Assembly: GCA_023436925.1 (NCBI GenBank)
Contig: JAEZHJ010000187.1
Coordinates: 1 to 20,707 of the forward strand
Reading direction: 5' to 3'
Source of the DNA: Actinomycetes bacterium
GTDB lineage: Bacteria; Actinomycetota; Actinomycetes; Propionibacteriales; Propionibacteriaceae
Length of the DNA stretch: 20,707 nt
The number at the start of each line of letters is the position of its first letter. Positions within the stretch are counted from its first letter, which is position 1. Positions 1-7,145 of the stretch are shown piece after piece. The position numbers and the translations under genes are program-made. Below the pieces are notes generated by a model, which saw only the letters and a list, made by a program, of their open reading frames with translations, was not told where the DNA came from and made no database searches.

Positions 1-876
1 GAAGTCGGCGGTCAACCGGCCCGTCATCAACCCCAGCCAGGTGCGGTAGGCGGCCGCCTTGTCGGCCCCGTCCACGGTGGCTACCGAGTCCTCGAGGTCG
101 ACGATGGTGGTCACCGCCGACTCCACCAGGACGTCCGCGACGCCTGCGGGGTGCCCACTGCCCACCGGGTGGGAGCGGTCGATCAGCAACTCGACGTGCA
201 GCCCGTTGCGGCGCAGCAGCAGCGAGCCCTCGCCGGCGCCGGCGAACTGGGACGGGTCCGCCAGCCGGGCCGCGCCGGCCGAGCCGCGGGCGACCAGCGC
301 GCCGTCGATGACGCGGTAGCTCGTCACGTCCGAGTGCGAGCCCGCGGTGAGCGGGAAGAACTCGTCCAGCAGCCGGTCCACCGCGGCGATCACCTGGCCG
401 CCGCGGCGCGGATCGTAGCCGGGGGCGAGCCAGCCGTGCAGCGGCAGCGCGTCCGTGCCGTAGAGCGCGTCGTAGAGCGATCCCCAGCGGGCGTTCGCGG
501 CGTTCAGCGCGTACCGCGGCACCGTCGAGGGCACCACGAGCTGCGGCCCGGCGATCCGGCTGATCTCCTCGTCCACGCCGGTCACCTCGACACTGACCTG
601 CGGCACCGGGACGAGGTAGCCCAGCTCGGTCAGGAAGGCCTCGTACTCGGCGGGGTCGGACGCACCCCGGCTGCGGTGCCAGTCGTCGATCGCGGCCTGG
701 AACCGGTCCCGCTCGGCGAGCAGCCCGCGGATCGCTGGAGCGAAGCGCTGCTCCAGGTCGGCAAGGGTGTCCCAGAACGCCTCGGGAGCGATGTCCAGGC
801 CGGGCAGCAGCTCGTCGGCAATGAAGTCCGCGAGCGCCGGGTCTACCGTGACGCAGGGGCGGGTGTTGAGCGACAT
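1..876 (-). CDS. glcB: Malate synthase G, N-terminal part (cut by window edge)
   Basis: Malate synthase G condenses glyoxylate with acetyl-CoA to malate in the cytoplasm (glyoxylate shunt or glycolate use). The first 292 residues are present; the family is usually about 720-730 residues, so roughly the last 60% lies beyond position 1. Family landmarks visible are AGPQLVVP (about 109-116), ALNAANARWGSLYDALYGTD (123-142) and TTIVDLEDSVA (256-266). They align by eye with the mycobacterial enzyme as I remember it. The ATG at 876 is preceded by GAGAGGA at a normal distance, which supports this start. It lies 50 bp after der on the same strand and has its own candidate promoter and operator. Identity is near certain; the isocitrate lyase partner is not in the window. 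Confidence 0.93.
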   Translation of the reverse strand, partial: MSLNTRPCVTVDPALADFIADELLPGLDIAPEAFWDTLADLEQRFAPAIRGLLAERDRFQAAIDDWHRSRGASDPAEYEAFLTELGYLVPVPQVSVEVTGVDEEISRIAGPQLVVPSTVPRYALNAANARWGSLYDALYGTDALPLHGWLAPGYDPRRGGQVIAAVDRLLDEFFPLTAGSHSDVTSYRVIDGALVARGSAGAARLADPSQFAGAGEGSLLLRRNGLHVELLIDRSHPVGSGHPAGVADVLVESAVTTIVDLEDSVATVDGADKAAAYRTWLGLMTGRLTADF

Positions 877-891
877 CGTCGTCCTCTCAGG

Positions 892-902
892 TGGTCTGAC
901 CA
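892..902. promoter_or_regulatory. Candidate GntR/FadR-subfamily operator upstream of malate synthase G
   Basis: On the minus strand these bases read TGGTCAGACCA, an 11-bp palindrome with 5-bp arms around a central base. It fits the FadR-subfamily consensus TNGTNNNACNA exactly. It lies directly downstream of a -10-like element and covers the expected transcription start, 16 bp before the start codon of the malate synthase gene. In E. coli the FadR-family regulator GlcC controls glcB, so the location makes sense. No regulator gene is visible here, so the cognate protein is unknown. Confidence 0.45.
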
Positions 903-911
903 TTTCTAGCA
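903..911 (-). promoter_or_regulatory. Possible extended -10 element for malate synthase G
   Basis: The minus strand reads TGC followed by TAGAAA, which resembles an extended -10 box (TGn plus a hexamer matching TATAAT at four of six positions). It would place transcription start within the adjacent palindrome and leave a leader of about 20-25 nt containing the ribosome binding site. No convincing -35 is visible. Confidence 0.3.
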
Positions 912-926
912 CACCACCCGCGGGGC

Positions 927-2282
927 TCACCGGTTCTTGCGACGTTCCCTTGCCCGCACCTGCACATCGACCGGCGTGCCCCGGAAGCCGAAGTCCTCCC
1001 GCAGCCGCCGCTGGACGAACCGCAGGTACTGCGGATCAAACTGCCCGGAGGTGAACAGGGCGAAGGTCGGCGGGCAGTTGTGGGCCTGCGTCCCGAACAG
1101 GATCCGGGGCTGCTTCCCGCCCCGAACCGGGTGCGGGTGGGCGGCGGCGAGCCGGCCCAGGAAGGCGTTCAGCTTGCCGGTGGAGATCCGGGTCTCCCAG
1201 CCCTCCAGCGCCTCCTCGATCGCCTTGGACAGCCGGTCCACGTTGCGTCCGGTCAGCGCCGAGATGTTGACGCTCGGCGCCCAGGCGAAGGCCTGGATGT
1301 CCTGCTCGATCTCGCGGGCCAGATAGCGGCGGCGCTCCTCGTCGGTGAGGTCCCACTTGTTGTAGGCGATCACCAGCGCCCGGCCGGCCTCCTCGACCAT
1401 GCTGATCACCCGCAGGTCCTGGTCGCTGATCGTCTCGGACGCGTCCAGCACCACCACGCAGACCTCGGCCCGCTCGATCGCGGCCTGGGTGCGCAGCGAA
1501 GCGTAGTACTCGTGACCGGACGCCTCCTTCACGCGGCGGCGCAGCCCGGCGGTGTCGATGAACCGGTAGACCACTCCCCCGACCTCGACCAGTTCGTCGA
1601 CCGGGTCGACAGTGGTGCCAGCGACGTTGTCGCCGCCCACCCGCTGGGCGCCGGCGAGCCGGTTCAACAGGGACGACTTGCCGACGTTCGGGCGGCCGAT
1701 GATCGCCACCCGGCGCGGCCCGCCGACCTGCGGCTCGGATGCCCGCGGCGCCTGCGGCAGGACGGCCAGCAGGGCGTCCAGCAGGTCGCCGGTGCCGCGG
1801 CCGTGCATCGCCGAGACCGGGTACGGCTCCCCCAGCCCCAGGTTCCACATCATGGCGGCGTCCGCCTCCTGGCGGGCGTCGTCGACCTTGTTGGCGGCCA
1901 GCACGACCGGCTTGCGGGAGCGGCGCAGCACGTCGACGACGGCCTCGTCCACGTCCTGGGTGCCGACGGTGGCGTCCACCACGAACAGGACGGCGTCCGC
2001 GGCGGCGATCGCCAGTTCGGCCTGCTCGGCGATCTGGGCGGCCATCCCGACCGCGTCCGGGGCCCAGCCGCCGGTGTCGACCACGACGAACTCGCGGCCG
2101 TTCCACTCCGCGTCATAGGAGACCCGGTCGCGGGTCACGCCCGGCTTGTCCTGCACGACCGCCTCGCGGCGGCCGATGATGCGGTTGACCAGCATGGACT
2201 TGCCGACATTGGGACGGCCGACCACCGCCACCACGGGCTTGTCCAGCGGGTCGACCAGCGCGTCTTCCACGATCTCGGTCAC
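927..2282 (-). CDS. der: Ribosome-assembly GTPase Der (EngA)
   Basis: Der is a double-GTPase needed for 50S ribosomal subunit maturation. The 451-residue product has two GTPase domains and a C-terminal KH-like domain. The first domain has GRPNVGKS at 22-29, DTGG at 69-72 and NKVD at 131-134. The second has GRPNVGKS at 196-203, DTAG at 243-246 and NKWD at 308-311. The C-terminal region carries VRGGKQPRILF, typical of the family. The chosen start is a GTG whose last two bases begin the cmk stop codon (GTGA overlap), with GTGAGGA just upstream inside cmk. Residue 30, right after the first P-loop, is Met where Thr is usual. It is the last gene of the metH-to-der run. Confidence 0.95.
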   Translation of the reverse strand: MTEIVEDALVDPLDKPVVAVVGRPNVGKSMLVNRIIGRREAVVQDKPGVTRDRVSYDAEWNGREFVVVDTGGWAPDAVGMAAQIAEQAELAIAAADAVLFVVDATVGTQDVDEAVVDVLRRSRKPVVLAANKVDDARQEADAAMMWNLGLGEPYPVSAMHGRGTGDLLDALLAVLPQAPRASEPQVGGPRRVAIIGRPNVGKSSLLNRLAGAQRVGGDNVAGTTVDPVDELVEVGGVVYRFIDTAGLRRRVKEASGHEYYASLRTQAAIERAEVCVVVLDASETISDQDLRVISMVEEAGRALVIAYNKWDLTDEERRRYLAREIEQDIQAFAWAPSVNISALTGRNVDRLSKAIEEALEGWETRISTGKLNAFLGRLAAAHPHPVRGGKQPRILFGTQAHNCPPTFALFTSGQFDPQYLRFVQRRLREDFGFRGTPVDVQVRARERRKNR

Positions 2283-2941
2283 GGGGTCCTCACCAGGTTG
2301 AGCACGGCCTCGATCGTCTGCTCGAGGTTCAGGTAGGTGCAGTCCAGGTGGACCACACCGTCCGCCGCGGTGGTGAAGTTCACCAGCTTGGAGTCGTCCT
2401 GGTCGCGGCGCAGCACCTGGTCGGCCAGGGCGGCGGAGTCGACCTCGCCGCCCAGGTCGAGCTTGCGCCGGGCCATCCGGATCTCCGGATCGGCGGTCAG
2501 CAGCACCCGCAGGTCGGCGTCCGGCGCGACCACCGTGGTGATGTCGCGGCCCTCGGCGACGATCCCGGCCGGGGCGGCGTCGATGATCGCCCGCTGCCGG
2601 GCGACCAGGTTCTCCCGGCACTCCGGCAGGGTCGAGACGGCGCTGACCGTGGCGGAGATCTCCTGTTCGCGGATCCGGGTGGTCACGTCGACCCCGTTCA
2701 CCCGCACCCACTGGTCGTTCGGGTCGGTGCTGATCTCGAGGTCGGCGTCGCGGGTCGCTGCGATCACCCCGGCCGCGTCGGACGGGTCGACGCCGGCGTC
2801 CAGGAAGGCGCAGGTCACCGCCCGGTACATGGCGCCGGTGTCGAGGTAGGCCAGCCCGAGGCGGTCGGCGACCCCGCGGGATGTGCTCGACTTGCCCGAC
2901 CCGCTGGGGCCGTCGATGGCGATCACCAGTCGTTGCGGCAT
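2279..2941 (-). CDS. cmk: Cytidylate kinase
   Basis: Cmk phosphorylates CMP and dCMP with ATP in pyrimidine nucleotide salvage. The 220-residue protein has the usual length. It carries the P-loop GPSGSGKS at 11-18, the DTGAMYRA motif at 34-41 in the NMP-binding region, and VAEGRDITTVV in the middle, all typical of bacterial Cmk. The ATG at 2941 follows AAGGAG at a spacing of 6 nt, a strong start. Its stop overlaps the der start by 4 bp, and it begins 12 bp after tyrA. The order tyrA-cmk-der is familiar from actinobacterial scpAB-rluB clusters. Confidence 0.96.
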   Translation of the reverse strand: MPQRLVIAIDGPSGSGKSSTSRGVADRLGLAYLDTGAMYRAVTCAFLDAGVDPSDAAGVIAATRDADLEISTDPNDQWVRVNGVDVTTRIREQEISATVSAVSTLPECRENLVARQRAIIDAAPAGIVAEGRDITTVVAPDADLRVLLTADPEIRMARRKLDLGGEVDSAALADQVLRRDQDDSKLVNFTTAADGVVHLDCTYLNLEQTIEAVLNLVRTP

Positions 2942-2953
2942 GAGACTCCTTGT

Positions 2954-4036
2954 CTACAGGGTGGATTCCGGCTCGCGCAGGCGCCAGCCGGCCGAGGTCA
3001 TGGCGGAGCGGAGGTCGTCGACCCGGCCCGGGCCGACCTGCAGCGACAGGTAGCCGATCTCCCGCTCCACGTCGTGGTCGATCGACAGGTCCTCGACGTT
3101 GACGCCGGCGGACTCGATGTCGGCGAACAGGCGGGCCAGCGCACCGGGCTCGTCGGGGATCTCGACCACCACCCGGGCGTAGTCGACCGGCGCCAGGCCG
3201 TGCTTGCCGGGCAGCGCCCGAGTTCCCTCGCGGGCCCGTTCGAGCAGGGCGGTGATCTCGGCGGGGTCGTCCAGCGCGGCGAGCATGGCCGCCAAGTCGT
3301 CCTGCAGGGCGGTGAGTTCGTGCCGGACGGCGGCCCGGTTGGCGGTGATGATCTGGCGCCACAGCTCGGGGTCGGAGCCGGCGATCCGGGTGACGTCGCG
3401 GACCCCCTGGCCGGCCAGGCGGAGGTGTTCGGTCGGCACCCGGGTCAGGCCGCCGGCCACCAGGGCCGAGACCAGGTGCGGCAGGTGGGAGACCTGGGCG
3501 ACCGCCTCGTCGTGGTGGGCGGCGCCCATCGTGACCCGGCGGGCGCCACAGAGCCGGGCCAGTTCCTGCACGTCGAGGACGGCGTGGGCCGCGGAGGTGT
3601 CGTGCGGGGTGACCACCCAGGTGCGGTCGACGAACAGGTCGGCGGTGGCGGTGAGCGGGCCCATCTTCTGGGAGCCCGCCATCGGGTGGGAGCCGACGTA
3701 GCGGTCCAGCGGCAGCCCCTTGCTGCGCAGCGCGGCGAGCACGGTGCCCTTCACCGAGCCGACGTCGGTGACGGTGGCGTTCGGGTAGGTGGCGAGGGCG
3801 CGTTCGACCACGCCGGCCAGGGCATCCGGCGGGACCGCGACGACGACCAGCCGGACGGCCGCCGGGTCGGGCCTGGTGGTCGTCCCGGCGCCGCGGGAGG
3901 CGGCCACCCGGGCGTGGCTGGAGGACCGGTCGGAGAGGTGGACGGTGACGCCGGCGCGGCTCAGGGCGAGGCCCACCGAGGCACCCACCAGCCCGGTGCC
4001 GATGATCAGGGTCGGCGAGAGATCGATGGGGGTCAC
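2954..4036 (-). CDS. tyrA: Prephenate dehydrogenase with C-terminal ACT domain
   Basis: TyrA oxidatively decarboxylates prephenate to 4-hydroxyphenylpyruvate using NAD(P)+, the committed step to tyrosine. The 360-residue protein opens with a Rossmann dinucleotide site (GTGLVG, 13-18). It has the substrate-loop motif GSHPMAGS at 115-122 and the helical-domain signature HHDEAVAQVSHLPH at 174-187. A C-terminal ACT domain (about 288-355, IPDEPGALARLFADI) suggests allosteric feedback control, probably by tyrosine; that part is inference. The GTG start overlaps the pup stop (GTGA), and the purine-rich end of pup supplies a ribosome binding site. The pup overlap is unusual, since prcB normally follows pup. 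Confidence 0.94.
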   Translation of the reverse strand: MTPIDLSPTLIIGTGLVGASVGLALSRAGVTVHLSDRSSSHARVAASRGAGTTTRPDPAAVRLVVVAVPPDALAGVVERALATYPNATVTDVGSVKGTVLAALRSKGLPLDRYVGSHPMAGSQKMGPLTATADLFVDRTWVVTPHDTSAAHAVLDVQELARLCGARRVTMGAAHHDEAVAQVSHLPHLVSALVAGGLTRVPTEHLRLAGQGVRDVTRIAGSDPELWRQIITANRAAVRHELTALQDDLAAMLAALDDPAEITALLERAREGTRALPGKHGLAPVDYARVVVEIPDEPGALARLFADIESAGVNVEDLSIDHDVEREIGYLSLQVGPGRVDDLRSAMTSAGWRLREPESTL

Positions 4037-4215
4037 TGCCCGCCCTTCTGCACGAAGGCCCGGACGTACTCCTCGGCGTCGCTCTCCAGGACCTGGTCGA
4101 TCTCGTCGAGGATGGCGTCGTAATCGGCCGGACGGACGGTCGACGAGGTGCTGAGGTCGACCCCGCTGTGCTCCTCGCGGGATCCCTGGCGCTGCTGGCG
4201 CACCCTCTCGGCCAT
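4033..4215 (-). CDS. pup: Prokaryotic ubiquitin-like protein Pup
   Basis: Pup is a small, largely disordered modifier that is ligated to lysines of target proteins through its C-terminal residue. The 60-residue protein has the conserved C-terminal half: ILDEIDQVLESDAEEYVRAF (35-54), the coiled-coil-forming part recognised by Mpa/ARC, followed by VQKGGQ. The terminal Gln means that Dop must deamidate it to Glu before ligation. The ATG at 4215 follows AAGGAG at about 9 nt; a longer reading frame upstream is not Pup-like. Lys57 is the only lysine. It starts 28 bp after dop, and its stop overlaps the tyrA start. No prcB, prcA or pafA follows. Confidence 0.96.
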   Translation of the reverse strand: MAERVRQQRQGSREEHSGVDLSTSSTVRPADYDAILDEIDQVLESDAEEYVRAFVQKGGQ

Positions 4216-4243
4216 CGACTGTCTCCTTGTTCGAGGATCCACC

Positions 4244-5599
4244 CTACCGAGCCAGCGCCGCGAGCACCGCATCCGGGTCGCCTGGCAGCAGCGGGTCGGA
4301 CAGGTCGAGCCGGTGCCGGCGGCCGGCGGCGTCACGCACGACCAGCCAGTCCCACGACCCCGCCACGACCGCGTCGGCGGCGTGCTGGACGATGGTCCCG
4401 CGCAGCCAGGCCCGGGTGTCGGACGGCGGCGCGCTGATCGCGGCGTCGGGGTCGGGCTGGAACGGCAGCGGGCGCAGGCCGCCGCGGGTGGTGAGCAGTT
4501 CGAACGGTGAGGTGGGCGCAAGTTCGGCCCAGGCCAGGTCGAGCTGGGCCAGCCGCGGCGAGTCCGCGGGGAGCCCGTGCCGGTCGGCGTAGGACGTCAG
4601 CAGCCTCCGCTTGGCGGCCCAGTCCAGCCGGTCGGCCAGCCGGTCGGGGTCGGCGTCGAAGTCGGCGAGCACCTCCTGCCAGGCGTCCAGCACCGCCTGG
4701 TCGCCGCCGGCGCGGTCGGCGTGGGCCCGGGCGGCGGCCAGGTACTCCGCCTGCAGGGCGGCGGCGGTGATGGTGCGGCCGTCCGCCAGCGGCACCGGGT
4801 GGTGCGGCTCGTGGCTGATCGAGTGCAGCGCGGCGACCGGGTCGGCCAGCTCGAACTCCGGCAGCGCGTCCGCCTCCAGGGCTGCCAGCACGGCGGCGGC
4901 GCCGCCCACCTTGAGCCAGGTGGACCACGCCGACCGGTTGGCGTCCCCGGTGATCACGTGCAGCCGGCGATAGTGCTGCGGCGGGGCGTGGGGCTCGTCG
5001 CGGGTGTTGACGATCGGGCGGTTGCGGGTGGTCTGGATCCCCTCCAGGGTCTCGAAGAAGTCGGCCCGCTGGCTGAGCTGGAAGCCGGGCCGCTCGCCGT
5101 GCTGGCCGCGTCCGAGGCGTCCGGCGCCGCTGACGATCGTCCGAGAGACCAGGTAGCCGGTGAACTGCCGCAGGATCCGCTGCCACGGCGTGGAGCGGGC
5201 CAGCAGGTAGTTCTCGTGGCAGCCGTAGGAGGCGCCGTGGGAGTCGGTGTTGTTCTTGAAGATGCGGACGGGGGTGCCCAGCCGCCGGGAGGCGGCCTGC
5301 GCCGCGGCCGCCACGATCCGGTCGCCGGCGAGGTCGTAGCTGACCGCGGCGGCGGCCGAGGTCACCTCCGGCCCGGAGTACTCGGGGTGGGCATGGTCGA
5401 CGTAGAAGCGGGCGCCGTTGCCGAGGATCCGGTTGTGCAGGTCCTCGATCGGCAGCGGGTCGTCGAAGTCGAGGGTGGTGTGGGTGGCGGGCCCGGGCCA
5501 GCCCAGCACGACCGCCGTCGAGAGCAGGTAGGGGTCGAGGTCGGGCACCTGCGGGGCGAGGACGCCGTACTCGGTCTCGACCCCCATCACCGCCGGCAT
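4244..5599 (-). CDS. dop: Pup deamidase/depupylase Dop
   Basis: Dop converts the C-terminal Gln of Pup to Glu and also removes Pup from conjugates; it belongs to the glutamine-synthetase-like carboxylate-amine ligase fold. The 451-residue product has GVETEYG (6-12, Glu8 and Glu10) and YVDHAHPEYS (66-75, Asp68 being the likely catalytic Asp). It also has GFQLSQRAD (172-180), NTRDEPHA (198-205) and RRLHVITGDAN (211-221). HAHPEYS and GFQLSQRAD favour Dop over PafA. The Dop-specific loop near residue 40 is much shorter than in the mycobacterial protein, and YGCHENY (125-131) is the PafA-like variant. The ATG lies 3 bp after the arc stop with no clear ribosome binding site, implying coupling; Met5 is an alternative start. 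Confidence 0.9.
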   Translation of the reverse strand: MPAVMGVETEYGVLAPQVPDLDPYLLSTAVVLGWPGPATHTTLDFDDPLPIEDLHNRILGNGARFYVDHAHPEYSGPEVTSAAAAVSYDLAGDRIVAAAAQAASRRLGTPVRIFKNNTDSHGASYGCHENYLLARSTPWQRILRQFTGYLVSRTIVSGAGRLGRGQHGERPGFQLSQRADFFETLEGIQTTRNRPIVNTRDEPHAPPQHYRRLHVITGDANRSAWSTWLKVGGAAAVLAALEADALPEFELADPVAALHSISHEPHHPVPLADGRTITAAALQAEYLAAARAHADRAGGDQAVLDAWQEVLADFDADPDRLADRLDWAAKRRLLTSYADRHGLPADSPRLAQLDLAWAELAPTSPFELLTTRGGLRPLPFQPDPDAAISAPPSDTRAWLRGTIVQHAADAVVAGSWDWLVVRDAAGRRHRLDLSDPLLPGDPDAVLAALAR

Positions 5600-5602
5600 G
5601 GG

Positions 5603-7144
5603 CTACACCGGCAGGGAGCGGGAGCCGGCGAAGGTGCGCAGGAACACGATCCGCTCCCCCTTGCGGCCCGAGATCCGCGCCCAGTCGTCGGGGTTGGTGG
5701 TGTTGGGCAGGTCCTCGTTCTCGGCGACCTCGGCGGCGCAGGCACCGGCGACATGGTCGGCGGTGATGCCGTGCGGCCGGCCGCCGATGACGTCCTTGAT
5801 GGCGGCCTTCTTGGCCCGGTCGACGATATTGGCCAGCATCGCGCCGGAGACGAAGTCGGCGACGTGGAGTTCCTCACGGGCGCCGCTGGCGTAGGTGACC
5901 TCGATGAAGCGGGTCTGGTCCGACCTGGTGTAGAGCCGCTCGACGATGAGGTCGATGAGTTCGGGCGCGCCGCCGGGGTGGTTGAGCGGCAGGTCGGGGG
6001 TCAGGTAGCGGGCGAGCACGTCGCGGGCTCCGTCCGCGTCGGGCCGGTCGAGCTTGATCTTCACGTCCAGCCGGCCGGGGCGCAGGATCGCCGGGTCGAT
6101 CAGGTCCTCCCGGTTCGTGGCCCCGATCACGATCACGTTGGCGAGGCTCTCGACGCCGTCGATCTCGCTCAGCAGCTGCGGGACGATGGTCGACTCGACG
6201 TCGGAGGACACCCCGCTGCCGCGGGTGCGGAAGAGCGAGTCCATCTCGTCGAAGAAGACCACCACCGGACGACCGTCGCTGGCGTGCTCGCGGGCCCGGC
6301 GGAAGATCAGCCGGATCTGCCGCTCGGTCTCGCCGACGTACTTGTCGAGCAGTTCGGGGCCCTTGATGTTGAGGAAGTGGCTGCCGGCGGCGTTCGCGAC
6401 CGCCTTGGCGATCATGGTCTTGCCGCAGCCGGGCGGGCCGTACAGCAGGACGCCCTTGGGTGCCCGCAGCCGGTACTGCTCGTACAGCTCGCGGTTCCGG
6501 AACGGCAGTTCGACGGCGTCGCGGATCTGCTCGATCTGGCTGGTCAGTCCGCCGATGTCGGCGTAGGTGACGTCCGGCACCTCCTCCAGCGTCAGTTCGG
6601 TGACGTCGGTGCGCTGGACCACCTCGAGCGCGACCCCGGCGCGGGAGTCGGCCAGCAGGGTCTGGCCGACCGCGAGCTCGCTCTCGGCCAGGGCGTCGGA
6701 GGAGACCAGGACGACGTCCTCCCCGCCCGCGGTCGCCGCCAGCAGCCGGCCGTCGGGCAGCACCTCGCGCAGCCGGACGGTCTCGCCGCTGCGGGTCGCA
6801 GGGGCGGCCCCGATCACCATCATCGCCTCGTTGAGCAATACCCGGGCGCCGGTCGCCAGCGCTGCGGCGTCGAGTTCGGGGTTGACCTGGCAGCGCAGCA
6901 ACCGGCCGCCCGTGCTGACGTCGGCGGTGCCCTCGCCGGCCGCCACGACGACCCCGAAGCTGTTCGGCGGGGTGGCCAGGTCCTCCAGCTGGGCCCGCAG
7001 GGTGACCAGGGAATCCCGGGCCTGGGTCAGTGTGGCGTTCAGCTTCTCGTTCTGCCGGGCGAGTGACCGTGCGTCGGCCCGGGCGTCGGCCAGTCGCCGC
7101 TCCGCGAGCTCGCGGGCCCGGCGCAGCTGGTCGACCTCGTCCAT
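5603..7144 (-). CDS. arc: Proteasome-associated-type AAA+ ATPase ARC/Mpa lacking the C-terminal docking tail
   Basis: ARC/Mpa forms a hexameric AAA+ ring that captures pupylated proteins through N-terminal coiled coils and unfolds them. The 513-residue protein has an N-terminal coiled coil (about 1-56) and tandem OB-fold region (about 60-180). The AAA module has Walker A GPPGCGKT (236-243), pore loop KYVGE (268-272), Walker B VVFFDEMD (295-302), sensor GATN (341-344) and Arg355/Arg358. It ends in ...RSLPV, without the Gln-Tyr-Leu terminus that docks Mpa on the 20S proteasome. The ATG at 7144 lies 1 bp after the trmI stop and follows GGAGGG. dop follows after 3 bp. The missing tail matches the absence of prcBA nearby. 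Confidence 0.93.
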   Translation of the reverse strand: MDEVDQLRRARELAERRLADARADARSLARQNEKLNATLTQARDSLVTLRAQLEDLATPPNSFGVVVAAGEGTADVSTGGRLLRCQVNPELDAAALATGARVLLNEAMMVIGAAPATRSGETVRLREVLPDGRLLAATAGGEDVVLVSSDALAESELAVGQTLLADSRAGVALEVVQRTDVTELTLEEVPDVTYADIGGLTSQIEQIRDAVELPFRNRELYEQYRLRAPKGVLLYGPPGCGKTMIAKAVANAAGSHFLNIKGPELLDKYVGETERQIRLIFRRAREHASDGRPVVVFFDEMDSLFRTRGSGVSSDVESTIVPQLLSEIDGVESLANVIVIGATNREDLIDPAILRPGRLDVKIKLDRPDADGARDVLARYLTPDLPLNHPGGAPELIDLIVERLYTRSDQTRFIEVTYASGAREELHVADFVSGAMLANIVDRAKKAAIKDVIGGRPHGITADHVAGACAAEVAENEDLPNTTNPDDWARISGRKGERIVFLRTFAGSRSLPV

Positions 7145-7145
7145 C

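Noticed and set aside
2283..3362. Minus-strand open frame extending der upstream to over 800 codons
   Set aside because: The extra part runs out of frame through cmk and tyrA and is Arg/Pro/Gly-rich; the GTG at 2282 gives the true Der N-terminus.
4216..4521. N-terminal extension of pup
   Set aside because: It overlaps dop in another frame. The ATG at 4215 has a strong ribosome binding site and gives a normal 60-residue Pup.
5603..5640. Frameshift explaining the missing ARC tail
   Set aside because: The stop is followed 3 bp later by the dop start, and the reading frame is conserved to the FLRT segment; no residual Gln-Tyr-Leu coding was seen nearby in other frames.
4577..7066. Plus-strand open frame of 829 codons opposite dop and arc
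   Set aside because: It is antisense to two well-conserved genes, has a low-complexity antisense-type composition and shows no recognisable motif.
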